Below the pieces are notes generated by a model, which was given only the letters and a program-made list of their open reading frames with translations, did not search any database and was not told the origin of the DNA. Below are positions 18,270-26,874 of a DNA stretch of 64,000 nt, piece by piece (position 1 is the first letter of the stretch; each line of letters begins with the position of its first letter). The translations under genes were made by a program, and so were the position numbers. This DNA is from Microvirga soli (GTDB lineage: Bacteria > Pseudomonadota > Alphaproteobacteria > Rhizobiales > Beijerinckiaceae), in contig NZ_JAERQE010000009.1 in the NCBI RefSeq assembly GCF_016734765.1, forward strand, positions 1-64,000, written 5' to 3'.

Positions 18270-19205
18270 ATGGATACCATTTCGATCCACGCCCCCAGCG
18301 TGCCTTCAGGCGGCGCGAAAACCCGGCGTCGGATGAAAGTGCGCCTGCCTGCGGCCCTGGCCCTCTTGCCGACCGCGCTTGTCGTCCTTATCGTCTATAT
18401 CGGCTGCATGCTCTGGACCGTGCGGCTCTCGTTTACGAGTTCCACCCTCCTGCCCAAGCTCGATTGGGTCGGCCTTGCGCAATACAGCCGCCTCTTTGCC
18501 AATGATCGCTTTCTGACGTCGGCTTCCAACATCATCATCTTCGGCACCCTGTTCATCTCGGGCTGCCTCATCATCGGATTTCTTCTCGCCGTCTTCATTG
18601 ACCAGAATGTGCGCGGAGAAGGCCTTTTTCGCACCCTCTTTCTCTACCCCTACTCCATGTCCTTCGTGGTGACGGGCGTTGCCTGGCAATGGTTCCTCAA
18701 TCCGGGACTTGGCCTGCAGAAGCTCGTCCGGGACATGGGCTTCGAGAGTTTCACCTTCGACTGGATCGTGAACCAGCGAATGGCAATCTACACTATCGTG
18801 ATCGCAGGGCTCTGGCATGGAGCTGGCCTCACCATGGCCATCATGCTCGCGGGCCTGCGCGGCGTGGACAAGGATCTGTGGAAGGCCGCCAAGGTCGACG
18901 GGATCCCGACCTGGCGGGTCTACACCTCCGTGGTTCTGCCCCTCCTCCGGCCCATGGTCGTCACAGCCGTCGTGCTTCTCACGACCGGCGTCGTGAAGCT
19001 CTACGATCTCGTCGTCGCCATGACCCTGGGTGGTCCGGGCATTGCCACCGAGGTGCCTGCCAAGTTCGTCATGGACCACCTCTTCGAGCGCAACAACATC
19101 GGTCTCGGAACGGCTGCCGCGACGATCATGCTGATCACCGTGGTGACCGTTCTGGCTCCCTGGGTCTATGTCCGCTACGTCCGTCCGCAAGGGAGGCATG
19201 CATGA
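18270..19205 (+). CDS. Sugar ABC transporter permease (MalF type)
   Basis: Inner-membrane permease of 311 residues with six predicted transmembrane segments, beginning with ALALLPTALVVLIVYIGCML. The EAA loop that contacts the ATPase appears as DLWKAAKVDGIPTWRVYTSV near residue 215. ATG 18270 is used; an internal ATG at 18333 (MKVRLPAAL) is also possible because the first 20 residues are not hydrophobic. The stop codon overlaps the next permease start (ATGA), so the two are translationally coupled. Confidence 0.9.
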   Translation: MDTISIHAPSVPSGGAKTRRRMKVRLPAALALLPTALVVLIVYIGCMLWTVRLSFTSSTLLPKLDWVGLAQYSRLFANDRFLTSASNIIIFGTLFISGCLIIGFLLAVFIDQNVRGEGLFRTLFLYPYSMSFVVTGVAWQWFLNPGLGLQKLVRDMGFESFTFDWIVNQRMAIYTIVIAGLWHGAGLTMAIMLAGLRGVDKDLWKAAKVDGIPTWRVYTSVVLPLLRPMVVTAVVLLTTGVVKLYDLVVAMTLGGPGIATEVPAKFVMDHLFERNNIGLGTAAATIMLITVVTVLAPWVYVRYVRPQGRHA

Positions 19206-20086
19206 GCGCCGCCGTGCCGCAGGGCCGCCGCCCTGGTCGCCTCACCGTCGGTCGTATCGGGGTCTACGCGTTCCTGGTGACCGCGGCCCTTTTCTTCCTG
19301 CTGCCGCTCTGGATCATGGTCGTGACTTCCCTCAAACCCATGGAGGAGATCCGGCTCGGCAACATTCTCGCCCTGCCCGCTGCCATGACCATCGAAGCTT
19401 GGTCCAAGGCATGGTCTTCCGCCTGCACCGGGCTCGAATGCAACGGCATCAGCGTCGGCTTCTGGAACTCAGTGCGAATCCTGATCCCGTCCCTGATCCT
19501 CTCGATCATGGCCGGGGCCATCAACGGCTACGCCCTGTCGTTCTGGCGGGTCAAAGGCGCTAATGTCATGTTCGGCATCCTGTTGCTCGGGGCTTTCATC
19601 CCCTATCAGGTGTTTCTCTACCCGCTGGTGCGCATCTTCTCGCTGACCGGAATCTACAACTCGCTCACCTGCATCGTGCTGGTGCACGTGATCTTCGGCC
19701 TGCCGACCATGACGCTCCTGTTCCGCAACTACTACGCGGGATTGCCGATCGAACTGTTCAAGGCTGCGCGCATCGACGGCGGCGGGTTCTGGTCGATCTT
19801 CTTCAGGGTGATCCTGCCCATGTCGACGCCGATCGTGGTGGTGGCGACCATCCTGCAGGTCACGGGCATCTGGAACGACTTCATCTTCGGGCTGACCTTC
19901 GCAGGCCGCGAAAACCTGCCCATGACCGTGCAGCTCAACAACATCGTCAATTCAACGCAGGGCGAGCGCGCTTACAACGTCGACATGGCTGCCACCATGC
20001 TGGCGGCGCTCATTCCGCTCGTCGTCTACTTCGTGTCCGGCCGCTGGTTCGTCCGCGGCATCGCCGCCGGCGCTGTGAAAGGGTAA
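19202..20086 (+). CDS. Sugar ABC transporter permease (MalG type)
   Basis: Second permease subunit, 294 residues. ATG 19202 overlaps the previous stop in ATGA; the frame is open upstream but only as a shadow of the first permease. VYAFLVTAALFFLLPLWIMV is the first membrane segment and TSLKPMEEIR the typical following motif. The EAA loop appears as ELFKAARIDGGGFWSIFFRV near residue 188. It forms a heterodimeric channel with the upstream permease. Confidence 0.91.
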   Translation: MSAAVPQGRRPGRLTVGRIGVYAFLVTAALFFLLPLWIMVVTSLKPMEEIRLGNILALPAAMTIEAWSKAWSSACTGLECNGISVGFWNSVRILIPSLILSIMAGAINGYALSFWRVKGANVMFGILLLGAFIPYQVFLYPLVRIFSLTGIYNSLTCIVLVHVIFGLPTMTLLFRNYYAGLPIELFKAARIDGGGFWSIFFRVILPMSTPIVVVATILQVTGIWNDFIFGLTFAGRENLPMTVQLNNIVNSTQGERAYNVDMAATMLAALIPLVVYFVSGRWFVRGIAAGAVKG

Positions 20087-20089
20087 GGA

Positions 20090-21169
20090 ATGTCGACCGT
20101 TTCCGTTCGTGATGTGACCGTCGCTTTCGAAGCCGTTCAGGTCTTCGACGGCTTGTCTCTCGACATTCAGGAAGGCGAGTTCATCGTCCTCCTCGGCCCT
20201 TCCGGCTGTGGCAAGTCCACCCTGCTCAATGCAATCGCGGGTCTGCTCGACGTGGCTGAGGGGCAGATCTGGATCAACGGGAAGAACGTCACCTGGGAGG
20301 AGCCGAAGGATCGCGGTATCGCCATGGTGTTCCAATCCTATGCTCTCTATCCGCGCATGAACGTGCGTGAGAACATGTCCTTCGGCTTGAAGATGGCGAA
20401 GACACCGAAGCCCGAGATCGAAAAGCGCGTCACTCGGGCTGCCGAACTCCTGCAGATCACCCCCCTCCTCGACCGGCGGCCGGACCAACTCTCCGGCGGC
20501 CAACGCCAGCGCGTGGCCATCGGACGGGCCCTGGTGCGTGATGCCGCCGTGTTCCTCTTCGATGAGCCCCTCTCCAACCTCGACGCGAAGCTGCGCAACG
20601 AGCTGCGCGTCGAGATCAAGCGGCTGCACGCCCGCCTCGGCAAGACCACCATGGTCTACGTCACGCACGACCAGATCGAGGCCATGACGCTGGCCGACCG
20701 CATCGTGGTGATGAAGGAACAGAAGATCCAGCAGATCGGCACGCCGGATGAAATCTATCACCGGCCGGCCAATCTGTTCGTAGCTGGATTCGTGGGCTCG
20801 CCGCAGATGAACTTCATCAAGGGCCGCCTTGAGAACACCGGAGAGGGCTTGAGCTTCCTTGCCGGCGACCGCCGCCTGTCGCTGTCCGGCTACCCGTTCA
20901 TCACGGCTCCCTCGGCTGGTCAGGACGTCGTGCTCGGCGTACGCCCCGAGCACCTTGAGATCGCAAGCACCGGGATCTGGCCTGGATTTACCGTCGACAT
21001 CGTCGAACCTATGGGCGCCGATACGGTGATCTGGTGCAGCGATGCGGTCGGCTCCGTTCAGGTTCGCACCTCCGGCTCTCGCCGGGCCACGCCGGGTGAG
21101 AGCGTGACGCTCCACGTCGATCCAACTCAAGTCTCGCTGTTCGCCGCCGATTCCGGCGAACGGCTCTGA
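20090..21169 (+). CDS. Sugar ABC transporter ATPase (MsmK/UgpC type)
   Basis: 359-residue ATPase that starts 3 bases after the second permease. Walker A is LLGPSGCGKSTLL near 37, the Q-loop is VFQSYALYP, the signature is LSGGQRQRVAIGRAL and Walker B is VFLFDEPLSNLDAKLR; the H-loop is VTHDQIEAMT. The C-terminal 120 residues are the regulatory OB-fold (TOBE) domain of this class, including VLGVRPEHLEI. It drives import of the sugar bound by the periplasmic protein. Confidence 0.93.
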   Translation: MSTVSVRDVTVAFEAVQVFDGLSLDIQEGEFIVLLGPSGCGKSTLLNAIAGLLDVAEGQIWINGKNVTWEEPKDRGIAMVFQSYALYPRMNVRENMSFGLKMAKTPKPEIEKRVTRAAELLQITPLLDRRPDQLSGGQRQRVAIGRALVRDAAVFLFDEPLSNLDAKLRNELRVEIKRLHARLGKTTMVYVTHDQIEAMTLADRIVVMKEQKIQQIGTPDEIYHRPANLFVAGFVGSPQMNFIKGRLENTGEGLSFLAGDRRLSLSGYPFITAPSAGQDVVLGVRPEHLEIASTGIWPGFTVDIVEPMGADTVIWCSDAVGSVQVRTSGSRRATPGESVTLHVDPTQVSLFAADSGERL

Positions 21170-21239
21170 CGACACCAAGATTCCGGCAGGTCTCGCGCAC
21201 AGCCTGCCGCGCCCGCTTTCCTGAACTTTTGAGGTTCCC

Positions 21240-22007
21240 ATGACCGTCACGGATAGATTGTCCATTCAACTCTACACCTTGCGAACCCTGGAGGATCTCG
21301 ACCTGATCCTCGATACGGTCGCCGACGCCGGCTATCGCTACGTGGAGACTGTCGGATCGCATCTCGACAAAGCCGGCGAGGTCCGCACCAAGCTTGATGC
21401 ACGCGGCCTGAAAGCATCCTCTAGCCATGTCAGCATGGCGGCGCTGCGCGAGAAGCCGGATGCCATCGTCGACGCCTGCCGCACTTTGAGTCTCACGCAC
21501 CTCTACATGCCGGCCGTGCCGCCTGAAGAGCGCGATATGGGCGCAGAAGGCTGGCGGGCGCTCGGCAAGGAACTTGGCCAGATCGCTGAGCGCTTCCAGG
21601 CTCAAGGCATCCGCCTCGGCTACCACAATCACCATTGGGAGCTGAAGCCGAAGGACGGCGCCAAGACGGCGCTCGAACTGATCTTCGAGGCTGCCGGTTC
21701 GAGCCCCCTCGCCTGGCAGGTTGACGTGGCCTGGCTCGTGCGCGGCGATGCGGATCCCAAGGAATGGATCAACCGCTACCGCAGTAAGGTCACGGCCGCT
21801 CACGTGAAGGACATCGCGCCTGCAGGCCAGAACGAGGATCAGGATGGCTGGGCCGATGTGGGCTCCGGCGTACTGAATTGGCGCGACCTGTGGCGCGTGT
21901 GCCGCGAGGCCGGAGCCGAGTGGATGGTGGTCGAGCACGACAAGCCCGCCGACCCGGCCCGGACTGCCCGCAACAGCTTCGATTTCCTGCGCACCATCGA
22001 GGATTAA
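21240..22007 (+). CDS. Sugar phosphate isomerase/epimerase, TIM barrel
   Basis: 255 residues of the xylose-isomerase-like TIM-barrel superfamily. Visible strands and metal-site residues include RLSIQLYTLRTLED at the start, GYRYVETVG, LGYHNHHWEL (histidine and glutamate region), WQVDVAWLVRGD, VTAAHVKDIAPAG and WMVVEHDKP near the end. Relatives include hydroxypyruvate isomerases, inosose dehydratases, and lyases or hydratases of 3-keto-glycosides. The place between an ABC importer and Gfo/Idh plus ThuA genes favours the last group, as inference. It begins 70 bases after the ATPase. Confidence 0.82.
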   Translation: MTVTDRLSIQLYTLRTLEDLDLILDTVADAGYRYVETVGSHLDKAGEVRTKLDARGLKASSSHVSMAALREKPDAIVDACRTLSLTHLYMPAVPPEERDMGAEGWRALGKELGQIAERFQAQGIRLGYHNHHWELKPKDGAKTALELIFEAAGSSPLAWQVDVAWLVRGDADPKEWINRYRSKVTAAHVKDIAPAGQNEDQDGWADVGSGVLNWRDLWRVCREAGAEWMVVEHDKPADPARTARNSFDFLRTIED

Positions 22008-22012
22008 CGATC

Positions 22013-23188
22013 ATGAATTCGCTGAATGTCGGCATCATTGGATGCGGCAACATCTCGGGCATTTATCTCCAGAACATTCCAGCCTATCGCGGCCTCACCC
22101 TGCGGGCCTGCGCCGACATGCGTCCCGAGGTTGCGCAGGCTCAGGCAAGCCGCCACGGCATCGAAGCCATGACCGTCGATCAGCTTCTGGCCCGCGACGA
22201 CATCGACCTCGTGGTCAACCTCACCGTGCCGGCCGCCCATTTCGGCGTCTCGTTGGCAGCCCTCAGCGCCGGCAAGCACGTGTTCTCGGAAAAGCCGCTA
22301 GCGGTCGATTTCGAGCAGGGCCGCAGGCTCGTGGACGAGGCGGAGGCTCGGGGCCTTCACCTCGGCTGCGCTCCGGATACGTTCCTCGGCGCCGGTGGGC
22401 GGCTTGCCCGCAAGCTCGTCGACGATGGCGCCATCGGCCGCATCCTGTCGGGAACCGCCTTCCTCATGTCCCACGGCATGGAACACTGGCACCCCGATCC
22501 GGAATTCTTCTTCAAGCCCGGCGGTGGCCCGATCCTCGACATGGCGCCTTACTATCTCAGCACACTCGTCAACCTGATCGGCCCGGTGCAACGCGTCTTC
22601 GCCATGTCGAGCATCGGGTACCCGGAGCGCATCGTGACGGCGGAGTCACCCCGCAAGGGTGATCGCATTAGTGTCGAGACCCCCACCCATGTAACGGCGC
22701 TGCTCGAATTCGCCTCGGGCGCGCATGTCACCTTCTGCATGAGCTGGGACGTATGGAAGCACAGCCATCCGGCCATCGAGATTTACGGCTCGGAAGGGTC
22801 CCTGCGCGTACCGGATCCAAACTTCTTCGGCGGCCATGTGGAGGTCACCGAGCGCGGTGGAGACTGGCGCGCGGTCGACTCGAGCGAGATGCCGTTGGGA
22901 GTTCCCAACTGGCGCTCACCCAACTGGGCTCCCGAGATGCCCAACAAGGCCAACTACCGGGCGCTGGGCCTAGCCGACCTTGCAAGCGCAGTCCTGAACG
23001 GCACGCCGCACCGCTCCAGCGGACGCCTCGGCCTGCATGTTCTCGAGGTCATGCACAGCATCCTGGAAGGTGCGGCGACCGGTCAGCCCAGGGCGATCAC
23101 CACCGCTCTCGAGCGTCCGGCCACTCTTGAGGATGCGGACGCCTCCATCCTCTGGAAAGGCCCCTCTCAGACGGCGTCCGCCGCCTGA
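22013..23188 (+). CDS. Gfo/Idh/MocA-family oxidoreductase
   Basis: Second dehydrogenase of this family in the locus, 391 residues. ATG 22013 gives MNSLNVGIIGCGNISGIYL with an intact GxGxxG loop; an earlier in-frame start would lie inside the isomerase gene. HVFSEKPLAVDF near 95 is the conserved EKP motif, and GGGPILDMAPYY near 180 carries the family active-site region. In Sinorhizobium the paired thuA and thuB genes act on trehalose-like disaccharides, ThuB being a dehydrogenase of this class; here the neighbouring ThuA homologue suggests a similar pair. Confidence 0.87.
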   Translation: MNSLNVGIIGCGNISGIYLQNIPAYRGLTLRACADMRPEVAQAQASRHGIEAMTVDQLLARDDIDLVVNLTVPAAHFGVSLAALSAGKHVFSEKPLAVDFEQGRRLVDEAEARGLHLGCAPDTFLGAGGRLARKLVDDGAIGRILSGTAFLMSHGMEHWHPDPEFFFKPGGGPILDMAPYYLSTLVNLIGPVQRVFAMSSIGYPERIVTAESPRKGDRISVETPTHVTALLEFASGAHVTFCMSWDVWKHSHPAIEIYGSEGSLRVPDPNFFGGHVEVTERGGDWRAVDSSEMPLGVPNWRSPNWAPEMPNKANYRALGLADLASAVLNGTPHRSSGRLGLHVLEVMHSILEGAATGQPRAITTALERPATLEDADASILWKGPSQTASAA

Positions 23189-23220
23189 GGCCTACCCCCT
23201 CGACGAGAAAGAGCGAGACG

Positions 23221-23880
23221 ATGCGGGAAGCGCTCATCGTGTGGGGCGGCTGGCATGGCCACGAGCCGGAACAATGCGCCGGGATCGTCGCCGGAATGCT
23301 GCGGGATGAGGGCTTCAGGGTGCACCTGGAGAATTCGACCAGCGCCTTCGCCAGCCCTCATCTCTCCACGATGAGTCTCATCGTGCCGATCTTCACCATG
23401 TCGAATATCGAGAAAGACGAGGTCGCCACTCTCTCGCAAGCCGTCCGCGATGGAGTTGGCCTCGCCGGCTTTCATGGGGGCATGGGTGACGCGTTTCGTG
23501 AGGCAGTCGAGTATCAGTTCATGTGCGGCGGCCAATGGGTGGCCCATCCGGGCAACATCATCGACTACCGGGTGAACATAACGCGGCCCGACGACCCGGT
23601 CATGCAGGGCATCGACGACTTCGACTACCGGTCGGAGCAGTACTACATGCACGTCGACCCATCGAACGAGGTTCTCGCGACCACCACCTTCTCGGGAGAC
23701 CATGCGCCCTGGATCGACGGCGTGGTGATGCCCGTCGTCTGGAAGCGCCGGCACGGCCAAGGGCGTGTTTTCTACAGTTCGCTCGGGCATGTGGCGAAGG
23801 AATTCGAGGTGCCGGAAATGCGCACGATCCTGAGGCGCGGCATGGTGTGGTCAGCACAGCGTTGTGGCGAAGAAGCTTGA
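23221..23880 (+). CDS. thuA: ThuA-like protein
   Basis: 219 residues of the ThuA family, a class I glutamine-amidotransferase-like fold tied to utilisation of trehalose and related sugars in rhizobia. EALIVWGGWHGHEPEQ is the first strand and loop, GLAGFHGGMGDAF carries the conserved FHGG-type turn, and PVVWKRRHGQGRVFYSSLGH is the family C-terminal signature. It is last in the run and starts 32 bases after the Gfo/Idh gene. The biochemical activity is only partly understood in the family; conversion of a 3-keto sugar is the best inference. Confidence 0.85.
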   Translation: MREALIVWGGWHGHEPEQCAGIVAGMLRDEGFRVHLENSTSAFASPHLSTMSLIVPIFTMSNIEKDEVATLSQAVRDGVGLAGFHGGMGDAFREAVEYQFMCGGQWVAHPGNIIDYRVNITRPDDPVMQGIDDFDYRSEQYYMHVDPSNEVLATTTFSGDHAPWIDGVVMPVVWKRRHGQGRVFYSSLGHVAKEFEVPEMRTILRRGMVWSAQRCGEEA

Positions 23881-23965
23881 GGGCTGATGCCGCTCTATGA
23901 GGGAAGATGACGCAGTACTCTCTCCAGCTCAGCAGCTTTCGAGGGAGCAATCCTGAGGGCAGGAT

Positions 23966-24040
23966 TGGCTGGGGCGCCAGGATTCGAACCTGGGAATGGC
24001 GGTACCAAAAACCGCTGCCTTACCGCTTGGCGACGCCCCA
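23966..24040 (-). tRNA. tRNA-Gln (UUG)
   Basis: 75-base cloverleaf on the minus strand: acceptor TGGGGCG pairs with CGCCCCA, followed by discriminator G and an encoded CCA (23966-23968). The anticodon loop holds TTG within GGTTTTTGGTACC and the T arm is the standard GGTTCGAATCC. Confidence 0.96.
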
Positions 24041-24188
24041 ATAGGTGTGGCGTGTACATAATCGGCTCAAACGCGGCTGGCAACACCGTTTTGCGGATGG
24101 CTTAATCCTATGAAAGAGACGCAAATCTCCCCTTGCGGCGCTCCCACCTCACGGCTATAAGACCGGCCTCCCGGGAATTTCCCGGTGT

Positions 24189-24265
24189 CGGAGTGTAGCG
24201 CAGTCTGGTAGCGCACCACGTTCGGGACGTGGGGGTCGCAGGTTCAAATCCTGCCACTCCGACCA
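24189..24265 (+). tRNA. tRNA-Pro (CGG)
   Basis: 77-base cloverleaf: acceptor CGGAGTG pairs with CACTCCG, then discriminator A and an encoded CCA. The anticodon stem-loop CCACG-TTCGGGA-CGTGG gives anticodon CGG, and the T loop is GGTTCAAATCC. Confidence 0.96.
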
Positions 24266-24366
24266 ACTTTCCCGCAAGAATCAGCGATAGCATTTCTGTA
24301 TAAGGCACCGGGCTAGACCCGAGGATCGGCTATGATCTTCGAGCCTCACTAGCCCTTGCAACAGGT

Positions 24367-24690
24367 TCAATGCGTCGAGAAGCGCCCGTCTTCCTGGTAG
24401 GTCTCGTAATGCAGGGTCTGGGCTGGGATTGCCTCGAGCTGGCGCGGCGCCCTTGGCCAATCCTGCGGGACCTCGTTGGTCTGGGGCATATAGCGCGGGC
24501 GGAAGCGCAGGTCGACGAGGCTTCGCAACTCGGGGGCTGCCAGATCCAGCACATTGGCATCTCGCCAGCGACGGTTCAGCTTGGCCTTGCCGGTCATGCG
24601 GCCCCAGAAACCTGCGACCTCCTCCTCGACCTGCAGCACAATGCGTCCGGTCCAAGTCTTGCGAAGATTAAAACGACCTGTCAGAGCCAT
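24367..24690 (-). CDS. Conserved hypothetical protein
   Basis: 107 residues, no family recognised. ATG 24690 (MALTGRFNLRKTWTGRIVLQ) has a strong ribosome site (GGAGCG, six-base spacing); an in-frame ATG 45 bases upstream lacks one. The protein is basic with tryptophan-rich segments (KTWTGRIVLQVEEE, GFWGRM) and a C-terminal RFRPRYMPQTNEVPQDW region, with no signal peptide or membrane segment. The pattern of short strands resembles small soluble proteins. It is encoded alone, convergent with tRNA-Pro. Confidence 0.6.
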   Translation of the reverse strand: MALTGRFNLRKTWTGRIVLQVEEEVAGFWGRMTGKAKLNRRWRDANVLDLAAPELRSLVDLRFRPRYMPQTNEVPQDWPRAPRQLEAIPAQTLHYETYQEDGRFSTH

Positions 24691-25268
24691 CTGACGCTCC
24701 TCAACTCTCTCGAGATCTCGGAAAAATCTGAACACCGAAGCTGCGACTGCTTAAGCTTACAAGCTTGTGCACTACAGCCCGGCACCCGGTTGAATCCATT
24801 CCTTTAGCCAATGCCTTTGCGCAATAAGGGTTCCGGCTCACCTCCCTATCAACCACCGATGTCGAAGGCACGATGTGCGTCAGGGCACCGGAGAGGAACC
24901 ATGGAAGTAAATAGAGGCGACAGGGAAGAATTCAGGAGAAGAAACAATCAAAATCATGAGAGATGAAGCAGCAGCCGTTACCTGAAAATGTCTCAGCCCC
25001 GGCGCGGCTTGGAGGTGAGATCGATGGTGACGAGCTGCCCGGTTCGAGGATCGAGGATGGTCATGAAGGCCCCCTGTTCTGTTGGCGTAGGAGAAACGCC
25101 GCAGAACCCGAACAGATCAAACCGCTTTGAGAACGTGGTAAGCAATTCGTTATCGCAAGCTTTGCCTTAAAGGCTGGGAACATGCCGCCTGAGCCTGTAT
25201 GCGGTTGCTCCCTCGTCGGCTGATCGGCTGTGCTGATCGCCCCTATCCAACAATCCGGAGACTAACCG
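24691..25268. other. 578-base gap before the doxX-like gene
   Basis: Base composition is lower in GC around 24730-24970. It contains one possible microprotein frame on the minus strand (24993-25064) and the upstream region of the doxX-like gene. No repeat, RNA gene or longer convincing frame is visible. Confidence 0.5.
24993..25064 (-). CDS. Possible 23-residue microprotein
   Basis: ATG 25064 is preceded at five bases by AGGGGG, a fair ribosome site, and encodes MTILDPRTGQLVTIDLTSK followed by PRRG. The frame remains open upstream with natural-looking sequence (TFSKRFDLFGFCGVSPTP) as far as a TTG at 25145, giving 50 residues if that start is used. No homologue is known to me. The regular composition and ribosome site favour coding, but the length makes chance possible. 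Confidence 0.35.
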   Translation of the reverse strand: MTILDPRTGQLVTIDLTSKPRRG

Positions 25269-25667
25269 ATGAACACAGCTCATCTTGAAACCGTTTGGGC
25301 ACCGCGCCTTCTCAGCGTCCTGCGCATCGTTGCAGCCCTCATCTTCATGGCGCATGGCACGCAGAAGCTCCTTGGCTTTCCTGCTTCACCCAATCCCGCC
25401 CCGGCGATCCTCACCCTGCCCTGGATCGCCGGCGTCCTCGAAATTGTCGGCGGTGCGCTGCTGATCCCAGGTCTCTTTGTGCGGCCCGTGGCATTCGTCC
25501 TCTCCGGCCTGATGGCCTTCGCCTATTGGCTCGCCCATGCGCCGCGCAGCCCCTACCCCGTCCTGAACGGAGGCGACGCTGCGATCCTCTATTGCTTCGT
25601 TTTCCTGTTCCTCGCTGCTGCCGGCGGCGGTGTGTGGAGCCTGGACCGCGCCTTGCGCAAGGCTTGA
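25269..25667 (+). CDS. DoxX-family membrane protein
   Basis: 132 residues with four predicted transmembrane helices (LSVLRIVAALIFMAHGTQKL, WIAGVLEIVGGALLIPGLF, PVAFVLSGLMAFAYWLAHA, AAILYCFVFLFLAAAGGGVW). The GTQKLLGF segment after helix 1 and GGDAAILYCF before helix 4 are DoxX-family hallmarks. CCGGAG precedes the start codon. Family members act in redox and oxidative-stress membrane complexes; the exact role here is unknown. It is a single gene, convergent with the glycine-zipper protein. Confidence 0.88.
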   Translation: MNTAHLETVWAPRLLSVLRIVAALIFMAHGTQKLLGFPASPNPAPAILTLPWIAGVLEIVGGALLIPGLFVRPVAFVLSGLMAFAYWLAHAPRSPYPVLNGGDAAILYCFVFLFLAAAGGGVWSLDRALRKA

Positions 25668-25679
25668 TGCCTCCATCAA

Positions 25680-25707
25680 TAGGTGAGAGGCCGCGGCCTC
25701 TCACCTA
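25680..25707. terminator. Perfect 28-base palindrome, bidirectional terminator-like
   Basis: TAGGTGAGAGGCCG is followed directly by its exact reverse complement. As RNA it folds to a 12-base-pair stem with a CGCG loop on either strand. It lies between two convergent genes, and its last three bases are the TAG stop codon of the minus-strand gene. There is no clear T-run, so termination efficiency is uncertain. Confidence 0.6.
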
Positions 25708-26397
25708 CTCGGGCTTCGTGCCTGTGGGTCGACGCAGGCGCTCGTCTTCGATCTCGACATGGAGCGTGTGGTCGCTTTCGTCCTCGTCGTCATCGAGCGG
25801 GATCGGCATGAGATCCGTCATGAGCCCTGTCGTCGTCGAGGCTGCGGCGCCGATGGGCGGAGCCGGGGCCTCATCGCGGCGCCCCGTCTCCTCAGTTGCC
25901 TCGACCTCACCCTCGTCATCGAGAATATTCACCACTTTGTCCATTTGAGCTTCGTCCACCTTCACGGTCACCAGCGCCCCGCCTCGGCGAATCCCGTCGG
26001 CGTAAGTGTGAGCCTCCTCGTCCGTGAGGCCGGCATCGGCCAAAGCACCCGCAAGCCCGCCCACGGCCGCGCCGGCGCCAGCGCCGACCAGCGTTGAGAC
26101 GATCCAACCGGCTGCGATCACCGGCCCGAAACCGGGAATGGCCACCGTGCCAAGCCCCGCCAGAAGGCCCGCGCCTGCTCCCGCGACCGTTCCGGCCGCC
26201 GCCGTGGCGCCAGTGAAGGGGTGCGCGGGGCCGTCAGCCCCGAACGACTGTGATGCGTGATGCGTATAGGCATCGTTGAAGTTGTTGGACACGAGGCTGA
26301 TCTCGAAATCCCGCATCCGGGCTGTCTCGAGCCGCTGCACCGCCCGTGCGGCCTCCTCATAGGTGTCGAAGAAGGCGGTAATTCTGCGCTCGGCCAT
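25705..26397 (-). CDS. Glycine-zipper stress-protein-like protein
   Basis: 230 residues. Residues 1-50 (RRITAFFDTYEEAARAVQRL) resemble the YflT/17M general-stress domain that begins with a strand and a helix. Residues about 62-125 are an alanine- and glycine-zipper segment (GAGAGLLAGLG, GAGAGAAVGGLAGAL) able to insert in a membrane. A second alpha/beta unit follows (ADGIRRGGALVTVKVDEAQ), then an acidic tail (DDDEDESDHTL). Similar proteins are common in stress loci of Hyphomicrobiales; the function is unknown. Confidence 0.7.
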   Translation of the reverse strand: MAERRITAFFDTYEEAARAVQRLETARMRDFEISLVSNNFNDAYTHHASQSFGADGPAHPFTGATAAAGTVAGAGAGLLAGLGTVAIPGFGPVIAAGWIVSTLVGAGAGAAVGGLAGALADAGLTDEEAHTYADGIRRGGALVTVKVDEAQMDKVVNILDDEGEVEATEETGRRDEAPAPPIGAAASTTTGLMTDLMPIPLDDDEDESDHTLHVEIEDERLRRPTGTKPE

Positions 26398-26545
26398 GGG
26401 AGCCCTCCGGTCATTGCCTATACGAGGCTAATGAGCGGCCGGTTGAGCGGTTCCCTGCGCGGCCATGACACCTTTCGGCCAGCTCAACTCCCTGGTAAGT
26501 TCAAGCAAAAGGTGCCCGAAAAGGGTGATTTGGGGGCTTCCCGTC

Positions 26546-26836
26546 ATGAGACATATCCACCTCGACGATGGCTTGCGGCTGCGCTTTCCCGGCCGCAGCG
26601 AAGATTTTGACCAGGGCGTCGAGATCGGCATGATCGCCGTTCTGATGGACCAGGCTTCTCCTGAGTTCTCGCGCTGGATCGCCCGCTCCAACCTCAGCCA
26701 GGTTCAGGCCATCGCCAAGCAGATGGGCTACCGCATCGAGGAAGGCAGCGGCGATGGGGACTGGGTGGACGTCACCTTCCTTCATGGCAGCGTCAAGGCC
26801 AAGCCGAAGCTCAAGCTGGTGCATTCGGTCGGCTGA
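26546..26836 (+). CDS. Conserved hypothetical protein
   Basis: 96 residues from ATG 26546 (MRHIHLDDGLRLRFPGRSED), preceded by a GGGGG stretch; an in-frame ATG 81 bases upstream is less likely because its product begins with unlike sequence. The protein is soluble, with GVEIGMIAVLMDQ and FSRWIARSNLSQVQAIAKQMGY as its most regular segments and a basic C-terminus. No family is recognised. It is convergent with bioY and separated from it by a terminator. Confidence 0.6.
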   Translation: MRHIHLDDGLRLRFPGRSEDFDQGVEIGMIAVLMDQASPEFSRWIARSNLSQVQAIAKQMGYRIEEGSGDGDWVDVTFLHGSVKAKPKLKLVHSVG

Positions 26837-26874
26837 ACGTCGCTAGCGACTCTCTCTTACATCCCGAAAAAGAA

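Noticed and set aside
19952-21265. 437-codon minus-strand frame
   Set aside because: Antisense to the ABC ATPase gene, with Arg/His/Ala-rich composition and no domain.
24108-24308. 66-codon minus-strand frame containing VGVAGFEPATPTSRT
   Set aside because: It is the antisense of tRNA-Pro. This sequence is a well-known false protein translated from tRNA genes.
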